From Brachypodium distachyon (taxonomy: Eukaryota; Streptophyta; Magnoliopsida; Poales; Poaceae), in contig NC_016131.3 of the NCBI RefSeq assembly GCF_000005505.3, positions 72,767,855 to 72,831,854 of the forward strand: a stretch of DNA of 64,000 bases, in the 5' to 3' direction. The notes under the pieces were generated by a model that was given only the letters and a program-made list of their open reading frames with translations, did not search any database and was not told the DNA's origin. Position numbers and translations under genes: made by a program. Positions 21,606 through 33,999 of the stretch are shown one piece after another (position 1 is the stretch's first letter; each line of letters begins with the position of its first letter).

Positions 21606-23162
21606 CTAAGCACCTAGCTGCCTCCTCTTAATCCTGGCCATGAATCCGTTCTTCATGTGGAGTATGATGGACACCTTGGGCTCGAAGACATGCCCGGGCA
21701 CGGCCTGGACGTCGAAGTTCCACACCACGGCGGCCGCCACGGCCTTGAGCTGCACGAACGCCATGTCCTTGCCGAGACAAGTCCTGGGCCCTGAGTTGAA
21801 TGCCAGGAACTTGTAGGACGGCACGTGCCGCAGCCTGCTGCTGGCCGATTCGTCTTCGTCCACCCACCGCTCCGGCAAAAACTCCTTGCAGTCGGCGCCC
21901 CACACGGCGTCCATCCTCCCCATGGCGTAGAGCGACACCATGATCTTGTCCCCCGGCTTCACCTCGTGCCCGCTCGGCAGCGTCTCCGCGGACACCACGC
22001 CCTTGTGCTCCATCGGCAACGGCGGGTACAGCCGCAGCGACTCGCACAGCGCCGCGTGGAGGTACGCCAGCTTGCCCAGATCCTCCGGGTCGAAGCTCGC
22101 CATGCCGTTAATGGCGTTGGCGCCGCTGGTGGGCTTGACGGTCTCGAGCTCTGCCAGGATCTTGGACACCACGCGTGGGTTCTTGGTGAGGAGGTAGAAG
22201 AACCAGGAGAGCGCGGAGCCCGTGGTGTCGCGGCCGGCCAGCATCAGGTTCATGGTCGTGTCCCGGAGGAACGCGTCCATGACAGCGTCTTTCTCCTCGT
22301 TGTCGTCGTCGATGTAGGAGGACAGCAGGTCGGCGCCGCCTGCAGCAGTTCTGGCTAATTTCACGGCTTCCCTTCGCTTGGCAACGGTGTCGGCAATGAA
22401 GGCGTCAATGTCGCGCCAGGCGGCGGCCATCTTGCGCTCGTAGCCGACACGGAGCCGCCTGACGAGCTTCCACCACGACAGCGGGAGCACGTTGCGGACC
22501 AGGAGCACGTCCATGGCGTCGTCCATGGCGCGCGCGAACGGCACCTCGGGCAACCCGATCTCCAAGCATCCCGGGTCGACCCCGAACACGAGCTTCGTCG
22601 TCGTGTCGAACGTCAGCCTCAGGAACACGTCCTGAAGGTCACACTCACACGCCTTCGTCTTCCCGGCTGCGACATGATCCAGCAGCGGGAGCAGGGCGTT
22701 CTCGACCTTGCCGCGGACGAACGTGGCCACGAAGCGCTTGAACCTCGGGGTCGACATGAGAAGCTGCGCCTTGGCCCGCTGCATGCGCCAGGAGTCGCCA
22801 TCGGCGTTGAAGATGCCGCCGCCGAGGATGTCCATGATCTCGGCGAACTCGGGGCCTTTCGGGTAGTTGCTGAAGTTGGAGGTGAAGACGTGGCGCACGT
22901 TGGCCGGGTCGGCCGTGAGCAGGAACTGCATCCGGGAGCGCGGCGGGCCCGTGAAGCGGAAGCTCAGCGGGCTGGCCACGAGCACGGAGGTCACCCAGTC
23001 GTGGAGCCACGGGAGGTTGCCCAGGAGCGCCGGGAGCATGCCCACCAGTGGCCAGTCGAGTGGGATCACCGGGTTCTTGCGCTTGGATTTGATGTGGAAG
23101 TAGTAGAAGAGGGTGAAGCAGAGGATGGAGAGCGAGAGCTCCAGGAAGGAGACGGAAGCCAT
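21606..23162 (-). CDS. cytochrome P450, CYP96 family, copy 3
   Basis: An intronless, intact 518-aa P450 of the same CYP96-like group. It has an N-terminal anchor at about 5-22, WRMQR near 125, the I-helix AGRDTT at 309-314, ExxR ESLR at 374-377, PERW near 420-423, and the haem loop [10 protein letters not shown] at 455-464 with Cys462. It differs from copies 1 and 2 in the region after the anchor and in the acidic loop near 286-294, so it is an older duplicate or is under different selection. By family it is an ER monooxygenase acting on long-chain aliphatics; this is inference. Confidence 0.94.
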   Translation of the reverse strand: MASVSFLELSLSILCFTLFYYFHIKSKRKNPVIPLDWPLVGMLPALLGNLPWLHDWVTSVLVASPLSFRFTGPPRSRMQFLLTADPANVRHVFTSNFSNYPKGPEFAEIMDILGGGIFNADGDSWRMQRAKAQLLMSTPRFKRFVATFVRGKVENALLPLLDHVAAGKTKACECDLQDVFLRLTFDTTTKLVFGVDPGCLEIGLPEVPFARAMDDAMDVLLVRNVLPLSWWKLVRRLRVGYERKMAAAWRDIDAFIADTVAKRREAVKLARTAAGGADLLSSYIDDDNEEKDAVMDAFLRDTTMNLMLAGRDTTGSALSWFFYLLTKNPRVVSKILAELETVKPTSGANAINGMASFDPEDLGKLAYLHAALCESLRLYPPLPMEHKGVVSAETLPSGHEVKPGDKIMVSLYAMGRMDAVWGADCKEFLPERWVDEDESASSRLRHVPSYKFLAFNSGPRTCLGKDMAFVQLKAVAAAVVWNFDVQAVPGHVFEPKVSIILHMKNGFMARIKRRQLGA

Positions 23163-23792
23163 TGTTGCTGCTCGATCGTGCGGCTGAAGGCAGAGGACGG
23201 AACGGAGGAGCGCGCCAGTGGTTGTGGAGAGTGTGTGAACGTTCGGAGGGTCACAGAACTCACAGATGTATCATCTATACTGGGAATTCCTGTAGTCTCG
23301 TTCCTGTATACTGATCCAGATCAGTATGTTTCAGAGCTCTCGCACCTGTATCGTGGAAATTGAAGCAAATTCGAGTGGATTGCTCCATGCTTCTTTCGGG
23401 TTTGATTTGAACAAAGTTGTCGTGTTCTTTTTCAGGATCGATCGTCTCGTCATGCATTCGCAAGTCAGCTCTCTGAAACCATGACCGGTAGTCTACGTGA
23501 ACTGGTGAATTTGATGCTTGTTCACGTCGCTTCAACTAAAAATACGATCAGGCGAGTACTCCTGTCAGTTTCAAAAACTTATAAGTCCATAACTAAAATT
23601 TGACGGCTCTTCACCAAAAAAAAAAATCGATGGCGTTCTAAGTGCGTAAATAAGATCTTCCAAATTAAAACAGAGAAAGACATGGCCCATGCATGCTCGA
23701 GCACGTTGAAGAAAACCAAAGTTCTGGTTTCTGACACGATCGAACTGCTTGGCACAAAATTCTACAGAGTAACAATCTGTCCCGAAAGATTG

Positions 23793-24768
23793 GCCAAATG
23801 CATGTCGAAATCCACGAAAGAGATCTCGTGGGGAAACAAAATCACAAAATAAATCCGACGCGAAACTATTTCACAACTCCTAATCCTTTTGCTCAACGCC
23901 CAACAGTAATGAGTTATGCTATGTAGCTCAGCGCCTCTCTCCTCGGCGCTATGGCCCTGCCAGCGTGGCTAAGCCAGCCAGCGTGGGCAAGCATGTCCCA
24001 GCCACTGTTCATGTAGCGCCCTTCCTTGGGACGCTATACCCAAGATGTTCACGCCTAGATGACAGACGCTATGCTGCAAAAACCTGTGGGCATTCGAGTT
24101 TCGGTCTCCGTTTCATCGAAGTACTACATGGTGCAAGTACTCTTACTTCTTCTCTTTTGCATGCACAACCATCATCAGGCTGCTGCCGGTGCATTTTGTT
24201 TTCAAGCCTGAACACTGCTGCTGCATGAAAAGATGAGAAGCACTTTTGGAACCACGAAACATGACACCATCAGAAACTTATAAACAGTGCTGGCAATATT
24301 CAACTCAATATACAACTCTAGTGGGCAACGCATCAAACACCTAACTATGCTAGCTAGAGTGAAATAACCACACAGGTCAATGCCATGCAGGTAAGGAACG
24401 ATCATTGCAATGTTTCTATAGCAAAAGTGCGACCAACCTTACGCAGTTAATTAATCCTTACTGAAGCAATCAGATTTATATGCATGAAAATCAAACTCAT
24501 GCATAGGGCCTCTCATCTAGGCGTGAAAATCTTGATTATAGCACCCCACGTGGGCGCTACATGACCAGTGGGTGGGGACATGGCTGGTCACGCTGGATGG
24601 CTTGACCACGCTGGCAGGGAGAAAAGGCGCTGAGCCACAGAGTATAACTCCTTGCTGTCGGGCGTTGAGCAAAAGGGTTAGGAGTTATAAAATAGTTTCG
24701 CGTCGGGTTCATTTTGTGATTTTGTTTTAGCAGGAGGTCTGCTTCGTCGATTTCGACCAAATGCATTC
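23793..24768. mobile_element. long-inverted-repeat (foldback-like) element
   Basis: Sequence at about 23793-24063 reappears as reverse complement at about 24511-24768. Matching blocks include gacgcgaaactatt, cttttgctcaacgcc, gctcagcgcct, catgtagcgccc and cacgcctagatga. The arms are roughly 260-270 bp with scattered mismatches and small indels, and the spacer is about 450 bp. No transposase frame lies inside. This is a non-autonomous element of foldback or Mutator-like type. Its exact ends and target duplication could not be fixed by eye. It lies upstream of CYP96 copy 3. Confidence 0.8.
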
Positions 24769-24779
24769 ACGAATGCCAC

Positions 24780-27700
24780 CCTATTTTTGCTATTGCGCGT
24801 TTACGCATGCAGCTCCATCTTTGATGTCACTTTCCGAGCAGTCTTGTGACTTGATCGCTCGCGCGTCTTGATAGCAAAAGCTAGAAAGGGGACGCCGGCC
24901 GTCACATGGATGCACAACGCAGTTGACAGCCGCCGTCCAAATCATGAACGGATGAGCCCCCCATGGAAGGTTGCCGGAACGAACAATTGTCTGGGACCAG
25001 CGGTTGGTGCGTACGTGCAGGCTCCTATATACGGCGTAGTACGCAGAACTCTCGAGCAATGTTCCGGATGGCTTGCCTAGAGTTGATCAATTACTAGATG
25101 ATTTAGTAGTTTGCAGATTAGGGGGTATCCACAAACGCCTACGTGGCTCCTTATACGTCTCACTAATTAATCACTGACTACTATAGAGCATTACATGTAT
25201 GTTGTATGTATACACAATCATATGATCGATCCTACTCGTTGCCTGCTCAACAAGCTTCAACTGGCCTCAATTATAGGCGCACTGTAGCCCGCTTCCGGCC
25301 TGATTAGTCAACAGTTCGGTATATACAACCAGAGGAGAAGCTAAGAAAAGGGATCGTTTGTGTGTCACTCTTGGAAATGTATCGGCATCATTGCATATTT
25401 GTAAGAGCAATTTCTTTGTTCCAAGGGGTAGATAGATTACTGATGAGAAGTCATTGACGGATCGTGCGCAGGAAAAGAAAAGGTGTACCGAAGCAAAGGG
25501 CCAGAGAAAATAGCCAATCCGAGGCTTCGAGTCGAGTCCATATATGTCCAAGAGCATTGTGTTGTGCATGCAGCACACGTACGGTACCTGTGATGTTTCT
25601 CGACGATCATATATGCGTGATCTCCTTGTAACGAGCAGATCGAGGTGGGGCACGCCGATAGTTCCAAAAGCAAAGGCATATGCATGCATGCATGGGAGAG
25701 ATCGATCGATTGGGTATGTTTGCGATCAAGACAAGACATGTGTGGCAGTGGCAGGTCGGTCGTTCGGACAGCCGAACCCGGCCGATCTCACCAGCTGCTA
25801 GCTAGCTGCGTGCTCCCGCGCTGTCTAGCTAGATATGATCTCGATCTTCTTATCTTCAACAGTTCACCCTGTTGCAAAGCAAGCAAGGCTAGCTAGCTAA
25901 TTCGATCCCATGCCATCCTGCTCCTGCGAGATCGATCGACGGTACATCTGCTGTTCCATTTCCCCACTTGTTTAACGTGCTGACACGGTGTGCAGAATAT
26001 TCTGTTGTGTTTGCATTGCAGCACGTTGATAGGGCACCCATGGATCTATTAAGTTGTTCAAGGATCTCGGTGTCATGCATGCATGGATGAAACGAGATCG
26101 ATGAGCAAGATGTGCCACCAAACCGATCGAGCAAACTAACGGACGAAACGTACCGATTCATAGCTCTGTATTACTAGTATATATACGTAGCTAGATCTTG
26201 ACAACCTGTTGTTGTGCATGCCGATCGACAAGCCGATGGAGAAGTCGCAGCTGCTACAAGTTGTTCTTTGTTGTGGCCTGCTGCGTGCCTTCTTGATTGA
26301 GCCGTTGGATTGGATCCAGGTTTAGCACAAATTAAGATCAGTTGCTAGCTTGCTCTGCTCTTTTCGAAAAAGAAAAAAAGCTGGCTCTGCTGGAGAAACC
26401 TGCCGCAGAGGGATTTACGTCGTTGCCAGGTCCATAAATGAATTGAATTTCGTTGCATGGAACTAGATAGCCATATCCATTGGTCGAGAGCGACGTGCAC
26501 GTACATGACCACACGAAAGAGGCTCTCCTTAATGCCCATTAACTTTGAGCATATCCAGCCCGTCAAAAACTTTGAGCATATATATCCATATACCCATCAA
26601 TTGGAGAACCGCTGCTAAATTTTGTTTTGTTTTCAAGTAAGCGGAGAACTGTACGCAGTAATTCGGCTACAGATCAAGAATGTCGTGCTCTATACTATCA
26701 CCGGGGTCCCTCTGTTGGCGCACTAAACACGGCAGATCAAATTAACAGAGCAGAGAGTCAGGCAGAGCAGAGTGCTAGTACTAGCTAATTAAGCAGACAG
26801 CTGAGCTTTCTTTCCAACCATGTCGCCTTTTGTTTCCGTCTGTTCCATGAGAGTGGACGTGATGTGATGTATCGGCAGGGAGCGACGGGTGCGTGCTAGC
26901 TAGAAAGATAGACCTTGCCGTTGCCGTCTTGTGAAAGCTAGGGCGCTTGTGGGCCGTGTGGTTTGGATCGATGGACCTGCAAGCAACGGGGCAACAAATC
27001 CTGCCGCTGATGGGTCGAGGTCTCTAACCAAGCCAGGATCGATCGATCGCCCGTTTGTGCTAGGCTGTGTACTGCGAGCTAGCTGATTCTCGTCCAACGT
27101 CGCCATTAACGAACGAGTTCGACCAGATGATGTTGGATTGTAGACGAGCCGAGTTTGATGTCAAAATCGTTGTGGTTCTCAAGCATTCTCGATCGCGGTA
27201 ACGGCGGGGAAAGCGTCGCTGTAATCCGACGCTCTCCATTATTTTAGGCTGAGACCCCACGTGATGGAGGTGTATGTATGTAACATCCTGAAATGACAGC
27301 ACCGTGGACCACTCGCTAGTGTAGTAAGCACCTATCGCTGTTTAACGGGAGTTAAGCGCGTACAATGGCGTCGAGAAAGACCGTCCCGAGTAGTTCCGAG
27401 AGTCGCCGTCTGGCATCGCACGGGGGAGGGACAAAATGGGTGCTGTGCAATTCCCTTCGAGTCCGGCCATGCGAGACGCCGCAGAGAGCCCGGCGTGCCT
27501 TCGGCGACAGGCCTGCAGAGGATCGGGGACTTTGGAATTTGGAAGTGCGCGCCCTGCCGACACCCGGTATGTGAGCACGGTGGAGGGCATGCGTTTGCTG
27601 TGATCTGCTCTGTTCTGAGTGTTCGTGTCCAAGTACATGCAAGTCTATCGTGAAACTCATGCGAGTCCAAATGGGCCAGCCCGCTGCCTAAGCACTGTCC

Positions 27701-27900
27701 GGAATATTGAATTTTGCAGGCTAAACGTGGCTAAAACGACGTTCAGAAAGCTAGGAACATTGCCGGGGGAGTGTAGGTGAATCCTTTCTTGAAATACTAC
27801 ACTTCATCCATGCCAAGGGATAGTCGGAAAAATCCATGCCGTAAGGCCGTCTGGAACTCTGGATAGTGGAGTTCAGAACAGTCGTTTCTACGTTCCACCG
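24780..27900. other. intergenic between the inverted-repeat element and PRP19
   Basis: About 3 kb with many small GATC/TGCATG-rich stretches and no recognised gene. GC-rich sequence at 27330-27670 has frames on both strands but none is recognisable. A micro-insertion lies at 26347-26391. The right end is probably 3' UTR of PRP19. Confidence 0.45.
26347..26391. mobile_element. micro-insertion B with target duplication
   Basis: Thirteen bases (agcttgctctgct / agctggctctgct, one mismatch) at 26347-26359 and 26379-26391 flank a 19-base A-rich insert, cttttcgaaaaagaaaaaa. The layout is the same as the other micro-insertions. Confidence 0.5.
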
Positions 27901-28229
27901 TTCATCAGGTGAAGGTGAGCACTAGAAACATCTGGTATTCATCTTCGATCTGTACCTCAGCTCCTAACTGTAATCCTCGCATAGAAGTGCCAGAAATGTT
28001 TACATACAGTAGGGAACGCCGCTTGCCGAGCTGGGGCCAAAATCCTGGGTGTCAAAGTCTTCTAAAATCTTTGGCACTTTACATATTCTCACGCAAATGC
28101 CACAAAAATTGTGTTGTGTTGCGAAAAACATGTGGCATTAACTCACCCCCACAGGTTTTGAATATGGCTCCGCCTCTTAACCGCTCTGCCCACTTCCACT
28201 GCGAGCAAAGTCCAGAACATGTATCATCT

Positions 28230-31200
28230 CTACTCACTGACAGGTGATTTTGCCTCTTCCATTTGTTCATCTCCAGGGAGCCCAAATATACGTAGATTAC
28301 GATCCATGGAACCTACAGCAACATACTTGGCATCCGTCCCAAACTTCACAGATGTCACCTTCCCTGGAAAGGACACAACAATGTTAATTTCCAAAAAAAA
28401 AGAACGAACCTACAGCATTGGAGAAGAGCACATAAATTTCAAACCTGTGCCTGATAAATCTGGTAATGTCTTGACAAGATTCCATTCCATCTTGACGTTG
28501 GCTACTTGGTAAACCCTACAACCATGCAGAAGAGATTGTTTTCAGTGCGATTCGTTGTGAGAATGCTAAAAAGAACATTATTGTGAGCTGATCAGACTCC
28601 AGACACCCAGCCACTTCACTGGTTATAGTATACCTTATATCTGAACCAGCAACGGCAAGATAACTCCCACTAGAGTCAAATTCCACTGCAGGAGAAAATG
28701 TATTAGCCACCGATCATGTACATCAATTCTTCATGTAAACTGCATATTCTGGTACTAGGGAGGTCTGATTCCACATTAGTGAGGAGCCTACGCATTAATG
28801 TTTTTTGACCTAACATATCTGGAGTGAACAAAAATGAAACTAGGAATCTACTTCCAACATTCAATAAGTCCACATGTACAACTTGCAGCTCATGCCGAAA
28901 CTCTGTACTTCATTATTTGTGAAACAATTAGAGATCTCCTTACCAGAACTTGTTGGTGTGTCTGGATCATAAGGAGAGATAGTCCTAAAATTTCTCAATT
29001 TCCTTAGATCCCAAAGCTTGACACCATCAACAGCTGCAGTCTGTAAAGTGTTGCTGAAAACATCAGTACAACAAAGGTATAAACCAGAACTGAATGTCTG
29101 ATGAGTTAGTGTGCAAAAATCTGGACAGAGAAATAAAAAAAGAACACACCGCTAGGAAATAACCATTTTCTGAGAAGGACATGGCAGTGACCGCTCCAAC
29201 ATGCCCGTCAAACTTTGCAACATTTGACTGCAAACATAGACTGTCAATCACGAGGCATTGGAAGAGCATGGCATGCATGGGCATGGATACCTGAAAAACA
29301 GATGAAGAATACATTTCTTTGTCATACCTGAGTTTTCACATCCCAAATTTTGACAACCGCTTCAGACGTGCCTGTTCCAAGGATAAGACCATCTGGGTGG
29401 AAAGCCGCTGCTGTATATCCATCTTGTCCAGAAGCCTCACCAACCTGAAAAACAGCACAACCCGAAGCTGTGTAAATCTCTAGATGTGCATGCTTGTGGA
29501 AAATAGGAAACTCATGTGAAGTACAGGACCTGTGTGAGACAAGAGCCTGTTGAAATATCATAAAAGCACCAAGTGTTATCTCTGGAAGCAGTTACGAAGT
29601 ACTTCTGAGTTGCATGGACAGTGACAGCTTGAACCTGTTATATTTTGAAAAGAAAAGTCAGAGCTAAGATAACAAAAATACCAGCACTGACAGCATGATT
29701 TATAAAATATTGAAGGGTTTACATAAGATGCATACTCCCTCCGATCCATATTAGTTGTCGAAATATTACATGTATCTAGACGTTTTTACGCATAGATACA
29801 TCCATATTTGGGAAAATTTGAGACAATTAATATGGATCGGAGGGAGTAGGATCTACAAGAAATTACAAATTATCGAAATGACATCTTCTGCAAGCATCTC
29901 TACATAGTGCATGCATGTGAAATGCAATATGTACTGGATCTACAAGGTGTGTAGGGCCTCCAATGGTAATAGTGACAAAGATAAAGTTTTGTGGACACTA
30001 GATGTTCAACAGGTCACTAATCAGGGAGGGGATCCTTGTACAAAAGGTTGATTACACAATCAAATACGTACATTTAGCAGAAACAAATGTTCATGCAAAC
30101 TAACCTCTGCATTATGATCTTTCAATGTGTGCCTGCAACCATAGTTCCCGTCTTCACTACCTTGCCATATACGAACAGTCTGCAGAATTTACAGACAAAA
30201 CAGTGGAGCCCAATATAAGAATATGGTGTTATCAGATTATGGATCAATAGGGGTGTTTGGCTCCCGGATTTGTCTTCTTTGCACAGGGTACAGAACTTAT
30301 CATTTTTGCATGAAAATTTACATGCCCTTGGAAAACTTGAATGTTGGCATGTGGAAACATGTGCTCCTGCGTGCACCTTCAAATTTCCCTTTAATTATTT
30401 TCTTAAGGTTCAAATGAGTGGCATTTACTCACTCTTTTTTTCTGCCAATAATTTTGCTCAGGAGTGACAAACTGACAAATTCAGAGCAACAAAGCAATCT
30501 AATCTTTCCAATCTGCCACTAGGAGGTTGCCAGGGAGGCTTAGTTAGCAGAACTGAAATGGATAGAGCTAACTACAATATCATACCAGTACATCAACAGT
30601 AACAATTTACATAACCACTATGTAGTTGGTGCAGGTGTTTCCTATTGAGTGTACCTTATCTGCTGATCCAGTTATCAAAAGCTCATCCCAGGGAACAAAT
30701 TTCAAACTGGTAATCTGTGCATCAGAATAAGCTAATGTTATTACAGAGAGAGAGAGAGAGAGGATGGATGGATGGAGGGAGGGAGGGAGAGATAGAGATT
30801 GGCGAGCGACCTTCTTTGAGTGACCAGTGAGAGTGCACAAGACTTGACCAGATGGCCTATCGAAAAGAACTGCATTGGTATCAATACCCCCAGTAGCAAT
30901 AATATCCTGGTGAGGAAGAACAGGAATCAGGAAGGTGAACAATCTAACCATTTGTGCAGTATCACTATTAGGGCATATAAAAATCACTAACTATAAAACT
31001 AAATTTTGTATACACCATAGCCAAACTGCAATTGATACTTCAAAGTCTTCTCAACTAGGAAAAATAGTAATCTAACCTTTGAATGATGAATATCAATAGA
31101 TAAAATGCCCGGTTTGTTTGTCTTGTGAAGTGGATGACTGGAAACTTGAGTGTATCTTTCAAGTGCATCAATTGATGCCAAACTTGGAGGTACCTGATAA

Positions 31201-33959
31201 ACACAGTATTTAGTGTACCATTTCCAAGAGACAATAATGAAGTGGGCAAAACCACAACTCTTTTGGCATAAAATCTGTATGTAACCAATATAGGTGGTGT
31301 GTTGTACGTATTAGAAAGGGAAATATCAGTTTTCTTATGAAATAAAACAGACAAGCTTTGGCACACAGCAATTTAGGTTCTTGTTTAACTAATAGTACGA
31401 AGCAAAATGCCGTACCTGTCGTTTCTTACGCTGTGCTGAGAGCATAGAATTACACTCTGTTAATTCATCGATCATAACAGGATTAATACCAGGACGCATC
31501 TTCTTCCCGTCAGGACCCACTTCATCATCCAAAGCTGCATACGCAACAAAGTAAAATGATTATAAGCAAATAAAAATAAGAAAACACAGGTTAGTTTTTG
31601 ACTTTTTTTTAGTGAAAACCTATTTTCCCATTGGTAACAACAGCAACAGGTGCAGCTCCTGCAGCTGAAATAGGAATCTGCCTTTCAGCTTGAGCCAAAA
31701 GTGTCCTAGACTCATCTCTTTCCTTCTTTAGTCTGGCGATAACACGGCAAGCAGCATCATGCTGCAAACAAGCAAAAACAGCTAGTAAAGAGACAATTGG
31801 GTACATGATGATCATAATCATTCAAGTAAACTAATAAAAAAAAAGCATATCTAGCATTAATTTCAGGAATCTCCTCCTCTCCAAGTGGTCCACAAGCTAT
31901 CACCATGTCCTAGCTATCCCTATCGCTTCAAAGCTCAAAACCCTCTAAACACATCCACAAACATCAATAGGCTGCAATGTCAGATATTTCACTAACTCCA
32001 CAACTGTGCAATTATCAGGATCCTGACATGAAATGGCACAATATTTCCCCTTTAAATGAAAAATAATTTGTTGTTGAATACAACAAAAATGTGCATACAA
32101 TTTAAGAGTGTTTGCAAAGATCTGATCACCTGATATAACGCGTGACTAAGTTCTTGTCTTGATGTATGTAGCTGCTGCTCCAAAGCAAAATTAGAGAGCA
32201 TAAGGGCATCCCACTCCTGCAAGATCAAGGGCAACATATGTTAATCTACACTTGCAGCTCAATAAGAATCCACACAATTTGACTAATAGCACAAAAGTTC
32301 ATTATAAAAAAAGGATATCCAGAGGCCAAATGCTTCACTCACTTGCACACAAGACGGAAATATATTAAGACCAGGATGCTTTCACATACTTTAGCATTTT
32401 CTCAAGACCATCACGATTTTTTATGGCACAATAGATCGACAAAAGGTCAATTTTAGCAGGCTTGCATAAAGAAAGAAATCATGAGCCTTCTTAAAACGTA
32501 ACTGAGAATCAGGGAAATTGTAAGAGTTAAATGTGTTCACAGTTAAGTACAACTTATTTCTTCCTACAGAATTGGGATATAAGCATATGATATCTGGCTC
32601 AGATCCGTAGTCTTTACAAAGAGAACTCAACTTAGTTCTTAAAAATTTATAAACAGGGGAATGCAATACAAAAACATGCTACACATTGCACGGAACAAGA
32701 TAAGAAAGATTATGAACTATGGTGACTTGAAAATCAAATATAGACTGGAAACTGAAAAAGGGAAGGAGTAGCATAAGTGAATTACTCCTGACAAACACTT
32801 ACATTCTGAAACATACCAAGAAGTCCGGGGACGCTTGCAGCTTGCAGAGGTCTAGGCTTGGTAATCTGCAAACAGCAATAGTTCTTCAAGAACTTTGTAT
32901 AGGTTTGACAACATTACACAACACATTAGAGTATGGTAAAAGGCTTATTTTTAACAAGGTATGAATGTCAAAGTTAAAAATAAAAGGAAGTGTATCTATT
33001 TGATGGCATTCCCTGAGTTAAAAGATACAGTGCCGCAAGTATTGGTGCATGGATAAATGTGGAACCAAGTTTAACAGTTTTGGATGAACATAGTACATAA
33101 TCACAAAGATTATTGGAAGACCCTACCAAAGCAACCACTATTTCAATCACCTGGCGGGGAATAACTAACTTACTCTGCCTAATACAGTACTTCATGAAGT
33201 TCATGTTTTGTACAGAAATGGCCAGCACCTCTATGTATCATAATGAGCATTGAAAACACTAATGCCCGCTCAATTTTCTAACTTACTGGCATTACTGCAG
33301 AAGGTGACTTGTGCAAAGAAGCCAAAATTACAGTAAATCAAGATAGATTGCTTATTTTGAAATGTGCATACATTGCATTATTTAGTGCCCTTTCTCCATC
33401 AAGTAAGATCTAACTTGGTTTCAATAAGGCACGGCTGTACTTCAAGAAATACTAGGAATCAATCCTTCTTTGGTACTATCAGCAGGTTGCATGAACAAGC
33501 CCTACTATCTCTGTTTTCTTCAGAACAACAACAGAAACAATAGAATCGCACTGAAGAAAAAAGAGAAACAGTTTGCAAGCCTCACCTTGTTGGTTTTGAC
33601 TGCCACGAGATCGTCCATGGCGAGCTCGTCCTTGGTGACCGGGCACTTCCCATGGTCCTGGACCACCAAAATAACACAAACTCAGTGCAAAAGCCCAAGG
33701 TTGAAGATACCCTAACACGAAATCTAGAGCGAGGAAACGGTGGTGACCTCGATGTAGCGCTCGATGAGCCTCCGCTCAAAGAGCAGCCCCGAATTCTTCG
33801 ACACAACCGGTTCCTCCGGCACCTCGCCGGATACTTGAGAGGAGCGGATCCCGCAGCAAGAGAAGGCGAGTCAATTAGTGCTTGCGGAAGGAGAGAGCGG
33901 GCGGAGAGCTAGGTCTCGGTAATGGGGAGAAGAGGCAGATGCTTACTGGCACAAATCAT
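28230..33959 (-). CDS. PRP19: pre-mRNA-processing factor 19 (U-box E3 ubiquitin ligase, WD40)
   Basis: Eighteen coding exons could be joined: 33947-33959, 33748-33833, 33586-33657, 32803-32865, 32130-32216, 31620-31761, 31416-31534, 31077-31193, 30811-30906, 30655-30714, 30105-30179, 29530-29634, 29328-29444, 29150-29227, 28944-29040, 28634-28685, 28445-28515 and 28230-28363. They sum to 1584 bases, or 527 aa, the size I recall for rice PRP19 (PUB72). The N-terminus [17 protein letters not shown] starts the U-box, a coiled coil follows, then a C-terminal WD40 propeller ([23 protein letters not shown]). PRP19 is the core of the Prp19/NTC complex (plant MOS4-associated complex), acting in spliceosome activation and ubiquitylation. 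All splice sites read are GT-AG and no defects were seen. The first exon has only 13 coding bases. Confidence 0.95.
29735..29846. mobile_element. complete Stowaway MITE
   Basis: A 112-bp element with terminal inverted repeats starting ctccctccgatccatatta and ending with its complement, flanked by TA at 29733-29734 and 29847-29848. It sits in the PRP19 intron between exons 11 and 12 and is complete. Truncated relatives are at 8403 and 44648. Confidence 0.9.
30744..30797. repeat. GA/GATG microsatellite in a PRP19 intron
   Basis: A run of ga dinucleotides passes into gatg and gagg tetranucleotides. It lies in the intron between PRP19 exons 9 and 10 and will probably be length-polymorphic. Confidence 0.85.
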
Positions 33960-33999
33960 GGCGTCTGAGACGGGAGCGTGTCGGCGGCTCCTCGATGCG

